A DNA stretch of 64,000 nucleotides from an uncultured Bacilli bacterium. Lineage in GTDB: Bacteria > Bacillota_I > Bacilli_A > RF39 > UBA660. Location of the stretch: the NCBI GenBank assembly GCA_934120715.1, contig CAKOUW010000006.1, positions 31,139-95,138 on the forward strand, written 5' to 3'. Below are positions 1-9,982 of this stretch, piece by piece. The translations under genes and the position numbers were made by a program. How positions within the stretch are numbered: the stretch's first letter is position 1; every line of letters begins with the position of its first letter. The notes below the pieces were generated by a model that searched no databases, was not told the DNA's origin, and was given only the letters and a program-made list of their open reading frames with translations.

Positions 1-158
1 TGAAACCATTGTAAAATATAGCTTACTTAAAGATAATAGGATAATATTTTTTCAAAATACAACTGCAGAGTTAAATCTTGCTTTTTTCTATAATAATATT
101 TCAATTTTTCCCAAAATGCGTTATACTTAAAAAGAATAGAATAATAGGTGGTGAGATA

Positions 159-1712
159 ATGGTTGTAAAAAGTCCATATTCATTTTTGATAAAGCATTTT
201 AGAAAGATTCATCTTGTCTTATTATTAATTAGTATATATGTATACATAAAAACTATGAATGTCTATTCCTTTGTAAAACAATTTCTATCATTAGGTACAT
301 ATGACTATTATAGTGAATCAATATCAAAATATATTTCCCCCTTACTTTATATAGCGACACTATTTATAATCATAATAACAGCAATTATCCTACTACTTTT
401 AAAACACAAAAAAAAGCCATGGAAACTATATGCAGTCCCTCTAATAAGTTATACGCTTTTATTTATAACCTTTATAATTACCTCAAACTTTTTTAGCAGT
501 TATACTGGTCAAACAGAAACAGCAGCCGTTAGAGCAATGCGAGATTTTCTAGTTTTAACAACATTACCACAATATGGCTTCTTTGTTATTTTAATAATCC
601 GTACATTAGGTATAGACTTAAAAAAATTTAATTTTAAAGCTGATCAAGAATTTTTAGAACTAACATCAGAAGACAAAAAAGAATTTGAAATTAATATTGA
701 AATAGATAAAGAAAGTTACAAACGCTTTTTTAAACGCCTTATTAGAAATCTAAATTACTTATATCGAGAACATAAAAGAGTAGTTAGTCTTGTCATTATT
801 ATTCTTATGGGGATAATTTTATACAATAGTTATAAATATATCTTTATAACAAATAAAACCTATAAAACAGGTGATACTTTTCAAAATAGTGGTTATCAAA
901 TTACAATAAATAATTCTTATTTTACTGATAAAGATTATAAAGGTGACATAGTAGATAAAAATAAAAACTTTTTAATAGTAGATGTTACAATAAAAAACAA
1001 TGCTACTAAAAGAAAAATAAACTTCAATAGATTCCATATTGTAAACGGAATAAAAAATTATACTCCAACATCTAAAACATATGAAACATACTTCCAAGAC
1101 TTAGGTACTGCCTATGAAGAAAAAACCATTGCTAAACTAGAAACTTATAGAACACTTTTAATATATAAAGTAGATAAAGAACTATCAAGAGATCGTTTTG
1201 TAATGTATTATCAAGAATTAAATGGTAATACTAGCCACTTAAGAAAAATAAAACTTAAAACAAAAGATTTATCTAAAATAAATGTTCAAGAAAGTAAAAA
1301 TTTAACTGAAGAAATAAATTTAAATATTAATGGAATAGAGGAAAATATAATCTTTGATAACCTAACTTTTGTAACAACTACCACATATTCTAAAAAAGTT
1401 TGTGATGCCGGCGACTGTTATCCCAAAGATACTAATTTTACTATTTCTCCAGGCTATAAAATATTACAAATGGATTTCATATCAGATGAAACAGATGGTA
1501 AAGACATGATTGACTTTTTATCCAAATATGGTAAAATTAACTATATAGATAGTAAAGGTAAGAATGTGGCTTTAGCCATAGAAAATGCAGTAAATAAGTC
1601 ATACTATGGGAAATATGTTTATATAAAAGTTCCAGAGGGTATTGATAATGAAAATAAAATATATTTAGACATAACCATTAGAAATAATAAATATCAATAC
1701 ATACTAAAGTAA
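159..1712 (+). CDS. Polytopic membrane protein with extracellular DUF4352-like domain
   Basis: Function not recognised. About five membrane segments are visible (near residues 18-34, 58-81, 90-110, 132-150 and 210-226 from this start). They are followed by a roughly 290-residue domain, probably extracellular, containing a beta-strand motif (FLIVDVTIKNN) typical of DUF4352-like immunoglobulin-fold domains. I chose the ATG at 159 over the upstream in-frame ATG at 78 because GGTGGTGAG lies at the right distance before it. The gene opens a long co-oriented cluster and ends 11 bases before the next gene. It is probably an accessory envelope protein of the Tad/T4SS-like locus; that role is inferred from position only. 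Confidence 0.6.
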   Translation: MVVKSPYSFLIKHFRKIHLVLLLISIYVYIKTMNVYSFVKQFLSLGTYDYYSESISKYISPLLYIATLFIIIITAIILLLLKHKKKPWKLYAVPLISYTLLFITFIITSNFFSSYTGQTETAAVRAMRDFLVLTTLPQYGFFVILIIRTLGIDLKKFNFKADQEFLELTSEDKKEFEINIEIDKESYKRFFKRLIRNLNYLYREHKRVVSLVIIILMGIILYNSYKYIFITNKTYKTGDTFQNSGYQITINNSYFTDKDYKGDIVDKNKNFLIVDVTIKNNATKRKINFNRFHIVNGIKNYTPTSKTYETYFQDLGTAYEEKTIAKLETYRTLLIYKVDKELSRDRFVMYYQELNGNTSHLRKIKLKTKDLSKINVQESKNLTEEINLNINGIEENIIFDNLTFVTTTTYSKKVCDAGDCYPKDTNFTISPGYKILQMDFISDETDGKDMIDFLSKYGKINYIDSKGKNVALAIENAVNKSYYGKYVYIKVPEGIDNENKIYLDITIRNNKYQYILK

Positions 1713-1723
1713 GGAGAAATAAT

Positions 1724-3493
1724 ATGAATAATAATAAGCTAATGAAAAAAGTTAGATTAATAATTACTCTAGCTCTAATAGCAGTATTTGTCTGGTTTGT
1801 TATAATAGGCCCCAAACTTAGTTTTAAATCAGATGAAAAAATGATGGAAGCAGCAGCAGTAAGATATTATGAAATAAATCCTGATAAACTTCCAACAGGT
1901 ACAAGGGTAAAGACATTAACTCTACAAGATTTATATAGAGGAGGCTTTCTTGATAAAGATATATATCTACCATATAGTAAAGAACCTTGTTCATTAACAG
2001 AAAGTTGGGTAAAGACAAAACAAGAAAATGGTAGCTATAAACACTATGTTTATTTACAATGTGGAACAATAAAATCAAAAGTAGATCATACAGGACCAGT
2101 AATTATATTAAATGGCGATGATGAAATAACAATTAATAAAGATGATAAATATGAAGAATTGGGTGTTAAAAAAGTTACTGATAATAAAGACGGTAAAATC
2201 GATATAAATAAAGTTACTATTGATTCATCAAAAGTCAATACTAAGAAAAATGGTACCTATGAAGTTACTTATACAGTATCCGATAGTTTTAATAATAAAA
2301 CAGTAAAAATAAGAAAAGTAAATGTTATTCAAACAATAAGTAATATTGTAAATAAAAATACTACAGATGGTACTTATAAAGGTGAAATAGACAACAACTA
2401 TATAATGTTATCAGGTATAAAATATAGAATTATAGGACTAGATAATAATAAAAATATAAAGTTAGTAAGTAATAAAGACATAGCTAATGTTAATTATAGC
2501 GGTATAAATAAATGGTTAGATTATTTTTATAGTAATATGACTAGTGAAGCAAAAAAATATATAGTAAAAAGTAATTACTGTAATGATAATGTAGAAATAA
2601 GTAAAGCAGATACTTATAAATCATGTCAAGGCACAATAAAAAATAAAAATGTATATATCTTATCAGTAAAAGATATAAATGATAGTCTAGATGAAAATGG
2701 TAGTAGTTATCTATATCCAGCAACTATCAGTTGGTTATCTAATACCTCAGACGATAAGAATGCTATAACAACAAGAAATTGGTTTAATGGTACTAGTAGT
2801 AAATTCTATGCCTTTGATAAAAAATATAACTTTGGTGTTAGACCAGTAGTAATTGTAAAGGGAGACTCTCTAGTTAAAGGCGGAAATGGTAGTTTCAATA
2901 ATCCATATACTTTCAAAGAAACAAAATCAGGAAAAGCAGATGAGTTATTAAATACTAGACATTCAGGAGAATATATATCATATTCCAATAGAACATTTAG
3001 AATAGTTGAAATTGATGATGATAAAACAGTTAAAGTTATATCAACAGATAGAGTTCTAGATAACATTACCAATAATGATACAAGTATATATAATCCTAAA
3101 CAAAAAAATAATATAGGTTCCATTATTAATCAGCAAATAAATAGTAAAATAAATACAGGGTATTTTGTAAATAAAGAAATAGAAGTGCCAATATATAAAG
3201 ATATAGCTGCCTATAAAAAAGAAGTAAAAACTAGTAAATACAAGGTTAAAGTAGCAGCACCAAATATGTATGAAATGTTTTCAGCAATGGATACAGGTTT
3301 AGGATATTGGTTGATTAATTCATCCCAAAATACTGCTAGAAAAAATGTTGTATCTGATATTGGTGTAATTTATTATACAGATATTGAACAAAACGTATCA
3401 TCAGGTGCAAGAATTGTAGGATATTTAGATGCTAAATGTAAAATTGTTGCAGGTAGTGGTACTGAATCTGACCCATATAAGATAACAAAATAG
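1724..3493 (+). CDS. Membrane-anchored pseudopilin-like protein with Ig-like domain and two copies of a C-terminal module
   Basis: One N-terminal membrane helix (about residues 9-30) is followed by a pilin-like segment beginning AAAVRYYEINP and holding a Cys pair. Then come an Ig-like domain of the DUF5011 type (about 125-203, motif GTYEVTYTVSD) and two tandem copies of a module of about 190 residues. These end GGNGSFNNPYTFK and GSGTESDPYKITK. The protein at 24550 has the same N-terminal segment and one copy of this module, so the two are paralogues at opposite ends of the locus. There is no LPXTG motif. A surface or minor pilin subunit role is inferred; no exact family was identified. RBS AAGGAG precedes the ATG. 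Confidence 0.6.
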   Translation: MNNNKLMKKVRLIITLALIAVFVWFVIIGPKLSFKSDEKMMEAAAVRYYEINPDKLPTGTRVKTLTLQDLYRGGFLDKDIYLPYSKEPCSLTESWVKTKQENGSYKHYVYLQCGTIKSKVDHTGPVIILNGDDEITINKDDKYEELGVKKVTDNKDGKIDINKVTIDSSKVNTKKNGTYEVTYTVSDSFNNKTVKIRKVNVIQTISNIVNKNTTDGTYKGEIDNNYIMLSGIKYRIIGLDNNKNIKLVSNKDIANVNYSGINKWLDYFYSNMTSEAKKYIVKSNYCNDNVEISKADTYKSCQGTIKNKNVYILSVKDINDSLDENGSSYLYPATISWLSNTSDDKNAITTRNWFNGTSSKFYAFDKKYNFGVRPVVIVKGDSLVKGGNGSFNNPYTFKETKSGKADELLNTRHSGEYISYSNRTFRIVEIDDDKTVKVISTDRVLDNITNNDTSIYNPKQKNNIGSIINQQINSKINTGYFVNKEIEVPIYKDIAAYKKEVKTSKYKVKVAAPNMYEMFSAMDTGLGYWLINSSQNTARKNVVSDIGVIYYTDIEQNVSSGARIVGYLDAKCKIVAGSGTESDPYKITK

Positions 3494-3501
3494 GAGTAAA
3501 T

Positions 3502-4305
3502 ATGAAGACGATAAATAAGAGGAAAAGCAAACTAATATTAATAATAATATTGTTAATTGCTGCATTATTGACTCTTATCTTTCTTCTTGTAAAGGGAGTA
3601 AAAAATCTAATTCCAATATACAGGATTGAAGAAAGAGCAGAAAAAGTAAAAAATTATGAAGTCAAAAATGTAGATGCCAAAGCCATAGCTTGGCTAAGAG
3701 TACAAGGTACTAATATTGACTATCCAGTTATAGATAATAATGATAGAGTTGGTGTTGAAAGAATTAGTCAGGACTTTGCTTGGACGCAAGGAATCATAAG
3801 CCCTCTACCAAACAAATTATTTATACTTGGACATAATATAAAAAATGTATCGTCCAATCCTCTTATTACTGCTAAAGATCATACAAGATTTGAACAGTTA
3901 TTATCGTTTGTTTACTATGATTTTATAAAAGAAAATAAATATATACAATATACAATAGATGGCAAAGATTATCTATATAAAATATTTTCAGTTGCTTTTG
4001 TAGAAGATTCTACCCTAGATTATAAAAGTACCAATTATAGTAAAAAGAAAATGAAAAATTATATAGAACAGTCAAAAAAAGATAGCTTCTACGATTTTGA
4101 TATAGATGTAAATGACAGTGATAAAATAATAAGCTTAATAACATGTACTAGATTTTTTGGAGCAACTAAAAAATATGATTTTAAAATAGATGCTAGAATG
4201 GTACGAAAAAATGAAAAGGCTGCTAACTATAGCGTAGAAAAAAACAAGAACTATAGTAAGATAGAAAAAATAATGAGAGGTGAAAATAATGAACAACAAG
4301 CATAA
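3502..4305 (+). CDS. Class B-like sortase
   Basis: Cysteine transpeptidase that would join surface proteins to peptidoglycan or to each other outside the membrane. Membrane helix at about residues 10-31, then a sortase B-type domain with AWLRVQGTNIDYPV, the catalytic His in ILGHN (His111) and the catalytic Cys in LITCTR (Cys215). The catalytic Arg could be Arg217 or one near 232-235, so its assignment is uncertain. It sits between a pseudopilin-like gene and a large Cys-rich surface protein and overlaps the latter, which suggests a locus-dedicated sortase. Its sorting motif is not obvious in the neighbours. Start supported by AGGAG before ATG 3502. Confidence 0.85.
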   Translation: MKTINKRKSKLILIIILLIAALLTLIFLLVKGVKNLIPIYRIEERAEKVKNYEVKNVDAKAIAWLRVQGTNIDYPVIDNNDRVGVERISQDFAWTQGIISPLPNKLFILGHNIKNVSSNPLITAKDHTRFEQLLSFVYYDFIKENKYIQYTIDGKDYLYKIFSVAFVEDSTLDYKSTNYSKKKMKNYIEQSKKDSFYDFDIDVNDSDKIISLITCTRFFGATKKYDFKIDARMVRKNEKAANYSVEKNKNYSKIEKIMRGENNEQQA

Positions 4306-7096
4306 GTTAAAAAAAATAAAATGGGGTATGATTCTAACTATTTGTTTAATTGGAATTATTTTCTTAAACACAGATGCTAAAAGTCTAAACCAATCAAAAA
4401 CCAAGGCAAGTAAAATGGCCAACAAGTGTACTGTATTGAAAAATGACGATTTTAATTTTACTATTGAATTAAATTTACTAAATATTGGCTTAGAAGATGG
4501 TGTTGTTAGAGTAAATGTTAAAGCTAATAATAAGAAGTATGTTGGTGCTAATTTTTGGCTAATTACTTATACAAATGTAACTCAAAAGATGAAAGTAGAA
4601 ACGTTCTCGGTAGAAGATACTAAGCATGGTGATTATGCCATGGTATCAACTACTGAAGTTGATGCTCCAATAGTAAGCTATTCTGTTATTGTTGTATACA
4701 AAGATGGAGTATCTGGCAGTTGTGGAGCAACATCAGAAGAAACAGCAAGACGAATAGCTAAAGATTATATAGACAATGGAAAATTTGAAGATACAAAGGC
4801 TGATATTGAAAATAATTTCTATGTTACAAAAGGAAGAACCGAAATTATTGAAGGACACGCTTACGCTCCAATCTCTGAAAATGTATCATATAGTAAAGAA
4901 CTTCAGGAAAAAATAAATCAAGCGCAACAAATTCGAAAAAAAGGTAAGATATCAAAATCATCTGGATATGATACCTTACCAGAAGGAGATCCAGTTGAAA
5001 ATACTAATATTGGTGATCTATTTTGTGATAAAAACACTGTATATAAAAAAGGACAACCATATTATTTGAATGAAAACAGAAAAACATATACATACAGTAA
5101 AACAACAAACGAAAACAATTGTAAAAAAACATGTAAAGAAACAATAACTGTAGAATATGGCCCACCAGTTGCTACTAAAGCTGGATTATGTTTTGAATAC
5201 AAAGTAAAAGTTCAAAGTAAAGTTGCCTGCCAGACTGAGTGGAAAGGTGATGACATCCCAGAGCCATTACCACTTTGTAAAGTTTACCCAATATGTAATA
5301 AGAGTGAGAAATATTTCAATCAAGCAGGTCCAGATGAAGAATTTGATCAATGTGTAAATAAGTGTGATGGTGGTAAATATAGCCAAAACTGTATAAATAA
5401 GTGTTATAAAGAGGTTTATGAAAATAGTACTAACAAAAAAATAACATACAACAATACTACAGAAAATAGTAATACTAAGTTTTTAGCTAATATACAGCAA
5501 ATGCAAAATACAGCAGAAAAATATTTAAAAATAGATGGCGAATTTTGTAAATACTCTGATGAAATCCAAAATCAGGGAAATTATGAAGCTTTAGTCAATG
5601 CAATGAGAAACAATAGTAACTGTGGATATAAATATAAAGATGATAAAATTACATGGAGTTGTGCAACTGGCGAAGATAATAATGAAGACTGGCAATCATT
5701 GGGAAGATATTATTTCTCAAATGATGACATAGCACGAAAAACGTTAATATCAATGGCAAATGACTGTAATGGAGAACCACGTACAACAGGAAGATATAAA
5801 TATTTTATTGACAAAGATGGCTTCAAACGTGCATACCTAAACAATGGTAAAACTTGTACTCAAGCTTGTACATGGAAAGTAGAAGAGGGCAATGAAAACA
5901 TAGGCAAAACCTGCATGTTAAATATGTCTGATGTAGAAAAGGATTATAAAGAAAAATTAGATAAATATATAACAGCTAGAAATGCTTGTTTAGCAGAAGC
6001 CTCATGTTCAGAAGAAAGTGCAGAATTTACCATAAGTGTGGATAACAAAGTAATTACAAAATATGATGGTACAACACCTAAGGAGATTAAAGATAACAAA
6101 ACATCTTTTGCAGCTAGCATAAACAATAAAAATGTTACAGATGTTGTAAATATTAGTCCAATAATTGATTCTGGTGGTTGCTATGGAGATAAAGAGGGTG
6201 ACTACGACTATATGACAGAATGGAGTTTCCCAGGAAGCTGGCGTAATAATAAAAATGGTAATGTATCGCAAGCTAAACCTGCTAATACAATAGGATGGAG
6301 TCAGAAAGAGTATAATTATTGTACACCACTTAATTCAGGAAATGTAAATGCAAATTGGTGGAAATGGGCACAGTATGAGAAACTAGCAAGTAAAGAGTCA
6401 TATGCTAATTCTAATCTTAAATATACTGGAACAATAAATGATTATAACATTACAGCAAGCACTAAAAAATTTGGATATTTTGGATGGAATATCAATATGA
6501 AATGTTTTTATGCGATATTTGCTTCAGGCAATTGTGTTGGTGATAATTGTGATGGTAATGATGGTAGTAATACTCCTAAACCACCTTGTAGTGGAAGCAA
6601 TTGTTCTACAAGCGACGATGAACCAAAATCACCAACTGATTATGAAGTAAGAAGTGTTGATACCAAAGAGCTATTCCCAGAATCTAGAACAAGTGAAGAT
6701 TCTAGTGGACGTAAGACAACTACAATAGGCTTTAACTGGACAGCTAAAGCAAATGAAAATCTTGGTGACAAATCTTATGAAATAAAACCAGAAGAGTTAA
6801 AAGAAAATATTCAAAAGCAGACAGATGATGGAACTAAATATAGTAATGAAAATCTAGAATATAGTTTCAAATTAACCAGATCAAACCTAAATTCATTGAA
6901 AAAAGCTAAAGACAATCTAACAGATTTTGGAAATGAATTTAACGAACATATAGTTGGTAAAGAAGGCTTGAAATCTTATACTATATATGCTTATCATAGT
7001 ACAATAATTAGAGATACAAGATATGTATCTGAGTACGATATAAAAAGAACATTCTGTAATAACTGGGATAATGGAAGTTGTAGGACGTACAGTTAA
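4289..7096 (+). CDS. Large Cys-rich secreted surface protein
   Basis: About 935 residues with an N-terminal hydrophobic segment (GMILTICLIGIIFLN) and a long exported region. The region has many cysteines, often clustered (CKKTCKE, CINKCYKE, CSGSNCS), which suggests disulfide-stabilised repeats. There is no clear C-terminal membrane anchor or LPXTG; the chain ends NNWDNGSCRTYS. An upstream GTG at 4280 is in frame, but ATG 4289 has GAGAGG at proper spacing. It overlaps the sortase gene by 17 bases, implying translational coupling. No family recognised; an adhesin or pilus-tip-like role is inferred from size, Cys content and context. Confidence 0.6.
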   Translation: MNNKHKLKKIKWGMILTICLIGIIFLNTDAKSLNQSKTKASKMANKCTVLKNDDFNFTIELNLLNIGLEDGVVRVNVKANNKKYVGANFWLITYTNVTQKMKVETFSVEDTKHGDYAMVSTTEVDAPIVSYSVIVVYKDGVSGSCGATSEETARRIAKDYIDNGKFEDTKADIENNFYVTKGRTEIIEGHAYAPISENVSYSKELQEKINQAQQIRKKGKISKSSGYDTLPEGDPVENTNIGDLFCDKNTVYKKGQPYYLNENRKTYTYSKTTNENNCKKTCKETITVEYGPPVATKAGLCFEYKVKVQSKVACQTEWKGDDIPEPLPLCKVYPICNKSEKYFNQAGPDEEFDQCVNKCDGGKYSQNCINKCYKEVYENSTNKKITYNNTTENSNTKFLANIQQMQNTAEKYLKIDGEFCKYSDEIQNQGNYEALVNAMRNNSNCGYKYKDDKITWSCATGEDNNEDWQSLGRYYFSNDDIARKTLISMANDCNGEPRTTGRYKYFIDKDGFKRAYLNNGKTCTQACTWKVEEGNENIGKTCMLNMSDVEKDYKEKLDKYITARNACLAEASCSEESAEFTISVDNKVITKYDGTTPKEIKDNKTSFAASINNKNVTDVVNISPIIDSGGCYGDKEGDYDYMTEWSFPGSWRNNKNGNVSQAKPANTIGWSQKEYNYCTPLNSGNVNANWWKWAQYEKLASKESYANSNLKYTGTINDYNITASTKKFGYFGWNINMKCFYAIFASGNCVGDNCDGNDGSNTPKPPCSGSNCSTSDDEPKSPTDYEVRSVDTKELFPESRTSEDSSGRKTTTIGFNWTAKANENLGDKSYEIKPEELKENIQKQTDDGTKYSNENLEYSFKLTRSNLNSLKKAKDNLTDFGNEFNEHIVGKEGLKSYTIYAYHSTIIRDTRYVSEYDIKRTFCNNWDNGSCRTYS

Positions 7097-7111
7097 AGGG
7101 AGGTTTAATAA

Positions 7112-7546
7112 ATGAATAAAGGTATATTAACAGTAGGAATAATTATAATGGCAGTGACTGGGCTTGTAATGTTTAATATCATTACAAGCTGGTCACGTGG
7201 TGATGAATTAGACTACTACTTAGTAAAGGAAACAGCTGAAGCAGCAATGGGAGATGCTGTTGATGTAACCTTCTATAGAGACTCAGGTCAACTTAGAATG
7301 GATACAGAAAAGTTTGTAGAAAACTTTCTTATACGTTTTGCTAAAGGTGTAGATAATACAAGAAATTATGAAGTTAAATTTTATGATTTAAATGAAGTAC
7401 CACCAAAAGTTAGTGTAAAAGTTAACTCAATCAACTCTTTAAAATATAATGAAGACACAATAGAAATAAGCACGACATATGATGGTATTCTTGAATCTAA
7501 TAACACTGCTGACACATATACAGAAAACAGTAATAAAGAATTTTAA
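7112..7546 (+). CDS. Small anchored pseudopilin/TadE-like protein
   Basis: 144 residues with one N-terminal hydrophobic helix (about residues 4-24) after a very short cytoplasmic leader MNKG, then a soluble domain of about 115 residues. The layout matches minor pilins and TadE-type pseudopilins, and the gene lies directly upstream of cpaB/cpaF-like genes. No canonical E5 prepilin motif is obvious. RBS GGGAGG precedes the ATG. The exact family is not certain; it may be a DUF-type protein conserved in such clusters. Confidence 0.5.
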   Translation: MNKGILTVGIIIMAVTGLVMFNIITSWSRGDELDYYLVKETAEAAMGDAVDVTFYRDSGQLRMDTEKFVENFLIRFAKGVDNTRNYEVKFYDLNEVPPKVSVKVNSINSLKYNEDTIEISTTYDGILESNNTADTYTENSNKEF

Positions 7547-7590
7547 CTACAATAGCTAAAAATATAAGGTTATGAAAGAGAGGAATTAAA

Positions 7591-8397
7591 ATGGGGAATT
7601 TAGGAATGGGCATAAGAAAATTCTTACAAAACAAAAACACAGTAACAGTAGTTGGTGTTGTATTAGCTATCCTTGTATTATACTTTGGTTATAATATTAG
7701 GGTAAAAAGAGCTATTAATCCAGTTACAGTTCCATATGCCAAAGAAGATATTAAAGGTGGTACACAAATAACATCTGACTTAATTGGTACAGTTGAAGTT
7801 CCACCTTCAATGTTAAAAGGAGATGTCCTTTTAAATCAAGGTGATATTATTGATAAATATGTAAGACCTGATGGCCTTATACCATCTGGCAGCTTATTTT
7901 ATAAAAAGGTAGTAGTACCTGAAGAGCAACTTCCTGCTAATATAATTTTAAAATATCCTGATGGTTATGTTTTATATAATATGGCAGTTAATACTAGTAC
8001 AACATATGGTAACTCAATATATCCAGAAAACTATATTGATATCTACCTAAAAGCAGTTAATAAATTAACTGATGGTGAGACAGTAACAGCAGATGCTGAT
8101 AAAATCATGTTAGGTAAATTAGTTGAAAATGTAAAAGTATTAGCTGTAAAAGATGCTAGTGGACAACCAGTTTTTGCTAACTTAGATGAACAAAGAACTC
8201 CAGCAATGATTATTTTTGCTGTACCACAGGATTATTATATTTTATTAAAGAAAGCTGAATATTTAAGAAGCTATGATACCACATTAATACCTGTACCAAC
8301 TAATGAAAGTACTAAAGATGAACAAGGTAAGATAACAATTTCAAGTGAGGCTTTAAAAGATTGGATTAATAGAGTTACAGTTTGGACAGAACAATAG
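7591..8397 (+). CDS. cpaB: CpaB/RcpC-like Flp pilus assembly protein with SAF domain
   Basis: One membrane helix at about residues 18-37, followed by a SAF-type fold (motif VPYAKEDIKGGTQITSDLI, then VEVPPSML). This is the order seen in CpaB/RcpC. In Tad systems this protein supports pilus assembly outside the inner membrane; here, in an apparently monoderm cell, it would act at the outer membrane face or in the wall. It lies 36 bases ahead of the cpaF-like ATPase gene, as in tad operons. Length 268 is typical. RBS GAGAGG precedes the ATG. Confidence 0.8.
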   Translation: MGNLGMGIRKFLQNKNTVTVVGVVLAILVLYFGYNIRVKRAINPVTVPYAKEDIKGGTQITSDLIGTVEVPPSMLKGDVLLNQGDIIDKYVRPDGLIPSGSLFYKKVVVPEEQLPANIILKYPDGYVLYNMAVNTSTTYGNSIYPENYIDIYLKAVNKLTDGETVTADADKIMLGKLVENVKVLAVKDASGQPVFANLDEQRTPAMIIFAVPQDYYILLKKAEYLRSYDTTLIPVPTNESTKDEQGKITISSEALKDWINRVTVWTEQ

Positions 8398-8433
8398 AAT
8401 TTAAAAGAATAGAATAATAGGGATGTGTGATAG

Positions 8434-9969
8434 ATGAATGAAAATATTTTTGACAAGTTAGATTTTGGACCCTTAAGAAAATTATTAGATGATGACGATA
8501 TAACAGATATTTCCTTTGATAATGGAGGGCAGGTCTGGATTCGCTCGCTATCACAAGGATCTATGCGTGTTGAAGTACAGGGACTAACAACTGAGTTCAT
8601 TGAAAAATTAGCTTTTCAATGTTCCAATGTTATGGGAACAACCTTCAATAATGCTAAGCCATTTCTAGATGCTGAATCATCAGAGTTAAGACTTAACTTT
8701 GTCCATTCTTCAATAGCTACTAATGGTATAGCCATGGTTATTCGTAAAACACCAGCCAAAATTCGTCTAGAAAAAGACAAATTATTAAAAGAAGAATATT
8801 TTACACAAGATATACACGATATTCTTATAAAGTGTGTTGAAGGTCATTGCAACATCATAGTAGCTGGAGAGACTGGTTCAGGTAAAACTGAGTTCGTAAA
8901 ATATCTTGCTAGTCATACCAAAACAGAAGAAAAAATTATTACTATAGAAGATACATTGGAGTTACACTTAGATAAGATATTTCCACAAAGAGATATTGTT
9001 GCTATGAAAACTAATAATGTAGCTAGTTATACAGATGTATTAGTAACGTGTATGAGACAGAATCCCAAATGGATTCTATTATCAGAAGTTCGTAGTGCTG
9101 AAGCAGTAACAGCAGTTCGTAACTCAATATCTTCTGGACACAATATCTTATCAACAATTCACGCCGACAAAGCATCAGCCATCCCATATCGTTTATACAG
9201 TTTGATGGAAACTGACTTAGATGTTAATCAATTTCTTAATACAATATATAGATATGTTCAAATAGGTGTTCATATAAGAGCTTATTATAGTAAAAAATAT
9301 CAAAAGTTCCATCGTGAAGTTGATGAAGTAGTAGAATTCTATGTAGATGAAAATAATAAACCTCAAAGTAGAATTTTATATCAGAAACTATTTGGAAAAG
9401 AACCAATTCTAAGAAAGCCTAGTGCCCATCTGATTGAATACTTAGAAAATCAAAATATTGATATCATGTCAATCGCATCAACAATGAAAGATGACATTGA
9501 AGAAACTGCTGATAAAGAGGTATATAAGGAGGTTGCCGAGGTTACGCAATCATCACAAATAAGTAACCCAGTAATTGTTCCCAGTGTAAACAATAATCCT
9601 AATATAGTAACTCAACAAACGCCTACGATACCTACTAATCCAGTTATTCAAAATACTATTCCTTCACAACAAGGAAATAGTACTATTGGCCAAATTCCTA
9701 TTAATAATATAAATACCACTGGTAACACTCAACCTAGTCAAATCATACCAATGACAAGTGCTAATAATATTCAAATTCAAAATCAAGTACCATCTAATGC
9801 TACAATTATTCCTTCTCCAATTGAAAATGTTATTTCTCAGGTTCCTATTACTAATAGTATGGTTATACCTCAACCAAATATGGAACCATTACCAAGTCTT
9901 TCAACACAACAAATTCCAGAAGGAGCTGTTATTCAACAGATGCCATTAGATCAAACACAGACAGGATAG
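8434..9969 (+). CDS. cpaF: CpaF/TadA-type secretion ATPase (GspE/VirB11 superfamily)
   Basis: Cytoplasmic hexameric ATPase expected to power pilus assembly, and perhaps to serve as the VirB11 equivalent of the adjacent T4SS genes. Walker A GETGSGKT at residues 145-152, Asp box IEDTLEL near 171-177, Walker B WILLSEVR near 213-220 and a His box (TIHAD) near 241-245 are all present. The core ends near residue 360 and is followed by about 150 residues rich in Asn, Gln, Pro, Ile and Ser that ordinary TadA proteins lack. The next genes are TadB and TadC homologues. Confidence 0.9.
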   Translation: MNENIFDKLDFGPLRKLLDDDDITDISFDNGGQVWIRSLSQGSMRVEVQGLTTEFIEKLAFQCSNVMGTTFNNAKPFLDAESSELRLNFVHSSIATNGIAMVIRKTPAKIRLEKDKLLKEEYFTQDIHDILIKCVEGHCNIIVAGETGSGKTEFVKYLASHTKTEEKIITIEDTLELHLDKIFPQRDIVAMKTNNVASYTDVLVTCMRQNPKWILLSEVRSAEAVTAVRNSISSGHNILSTIHADKASAIPYRLYSLMETDLDVNQFLNTIYRYVQIGVHIRAYYSKKYQKFHREVDEVVEFYVDENNKPQSRILYQKLFGKEPILRKPSAHLIEYLENQNIDIMSIASTMKDDIEETADKEVYKEVAEVTQSSQISNPVIVPSVNNNPNIVTQQTPTIPTNPVIQNTIPSQQGNSTIGQIPINNINTTGNTQPSQIIPMTSANNIQIQNQVPSNATIIPSPIENVISQVPITNSMVIPQPNMEPLPSLSTQQIPEGAVIQQMPLDQTQTG

Positions 9970-9982
9970 AAAGGAGTAACAT

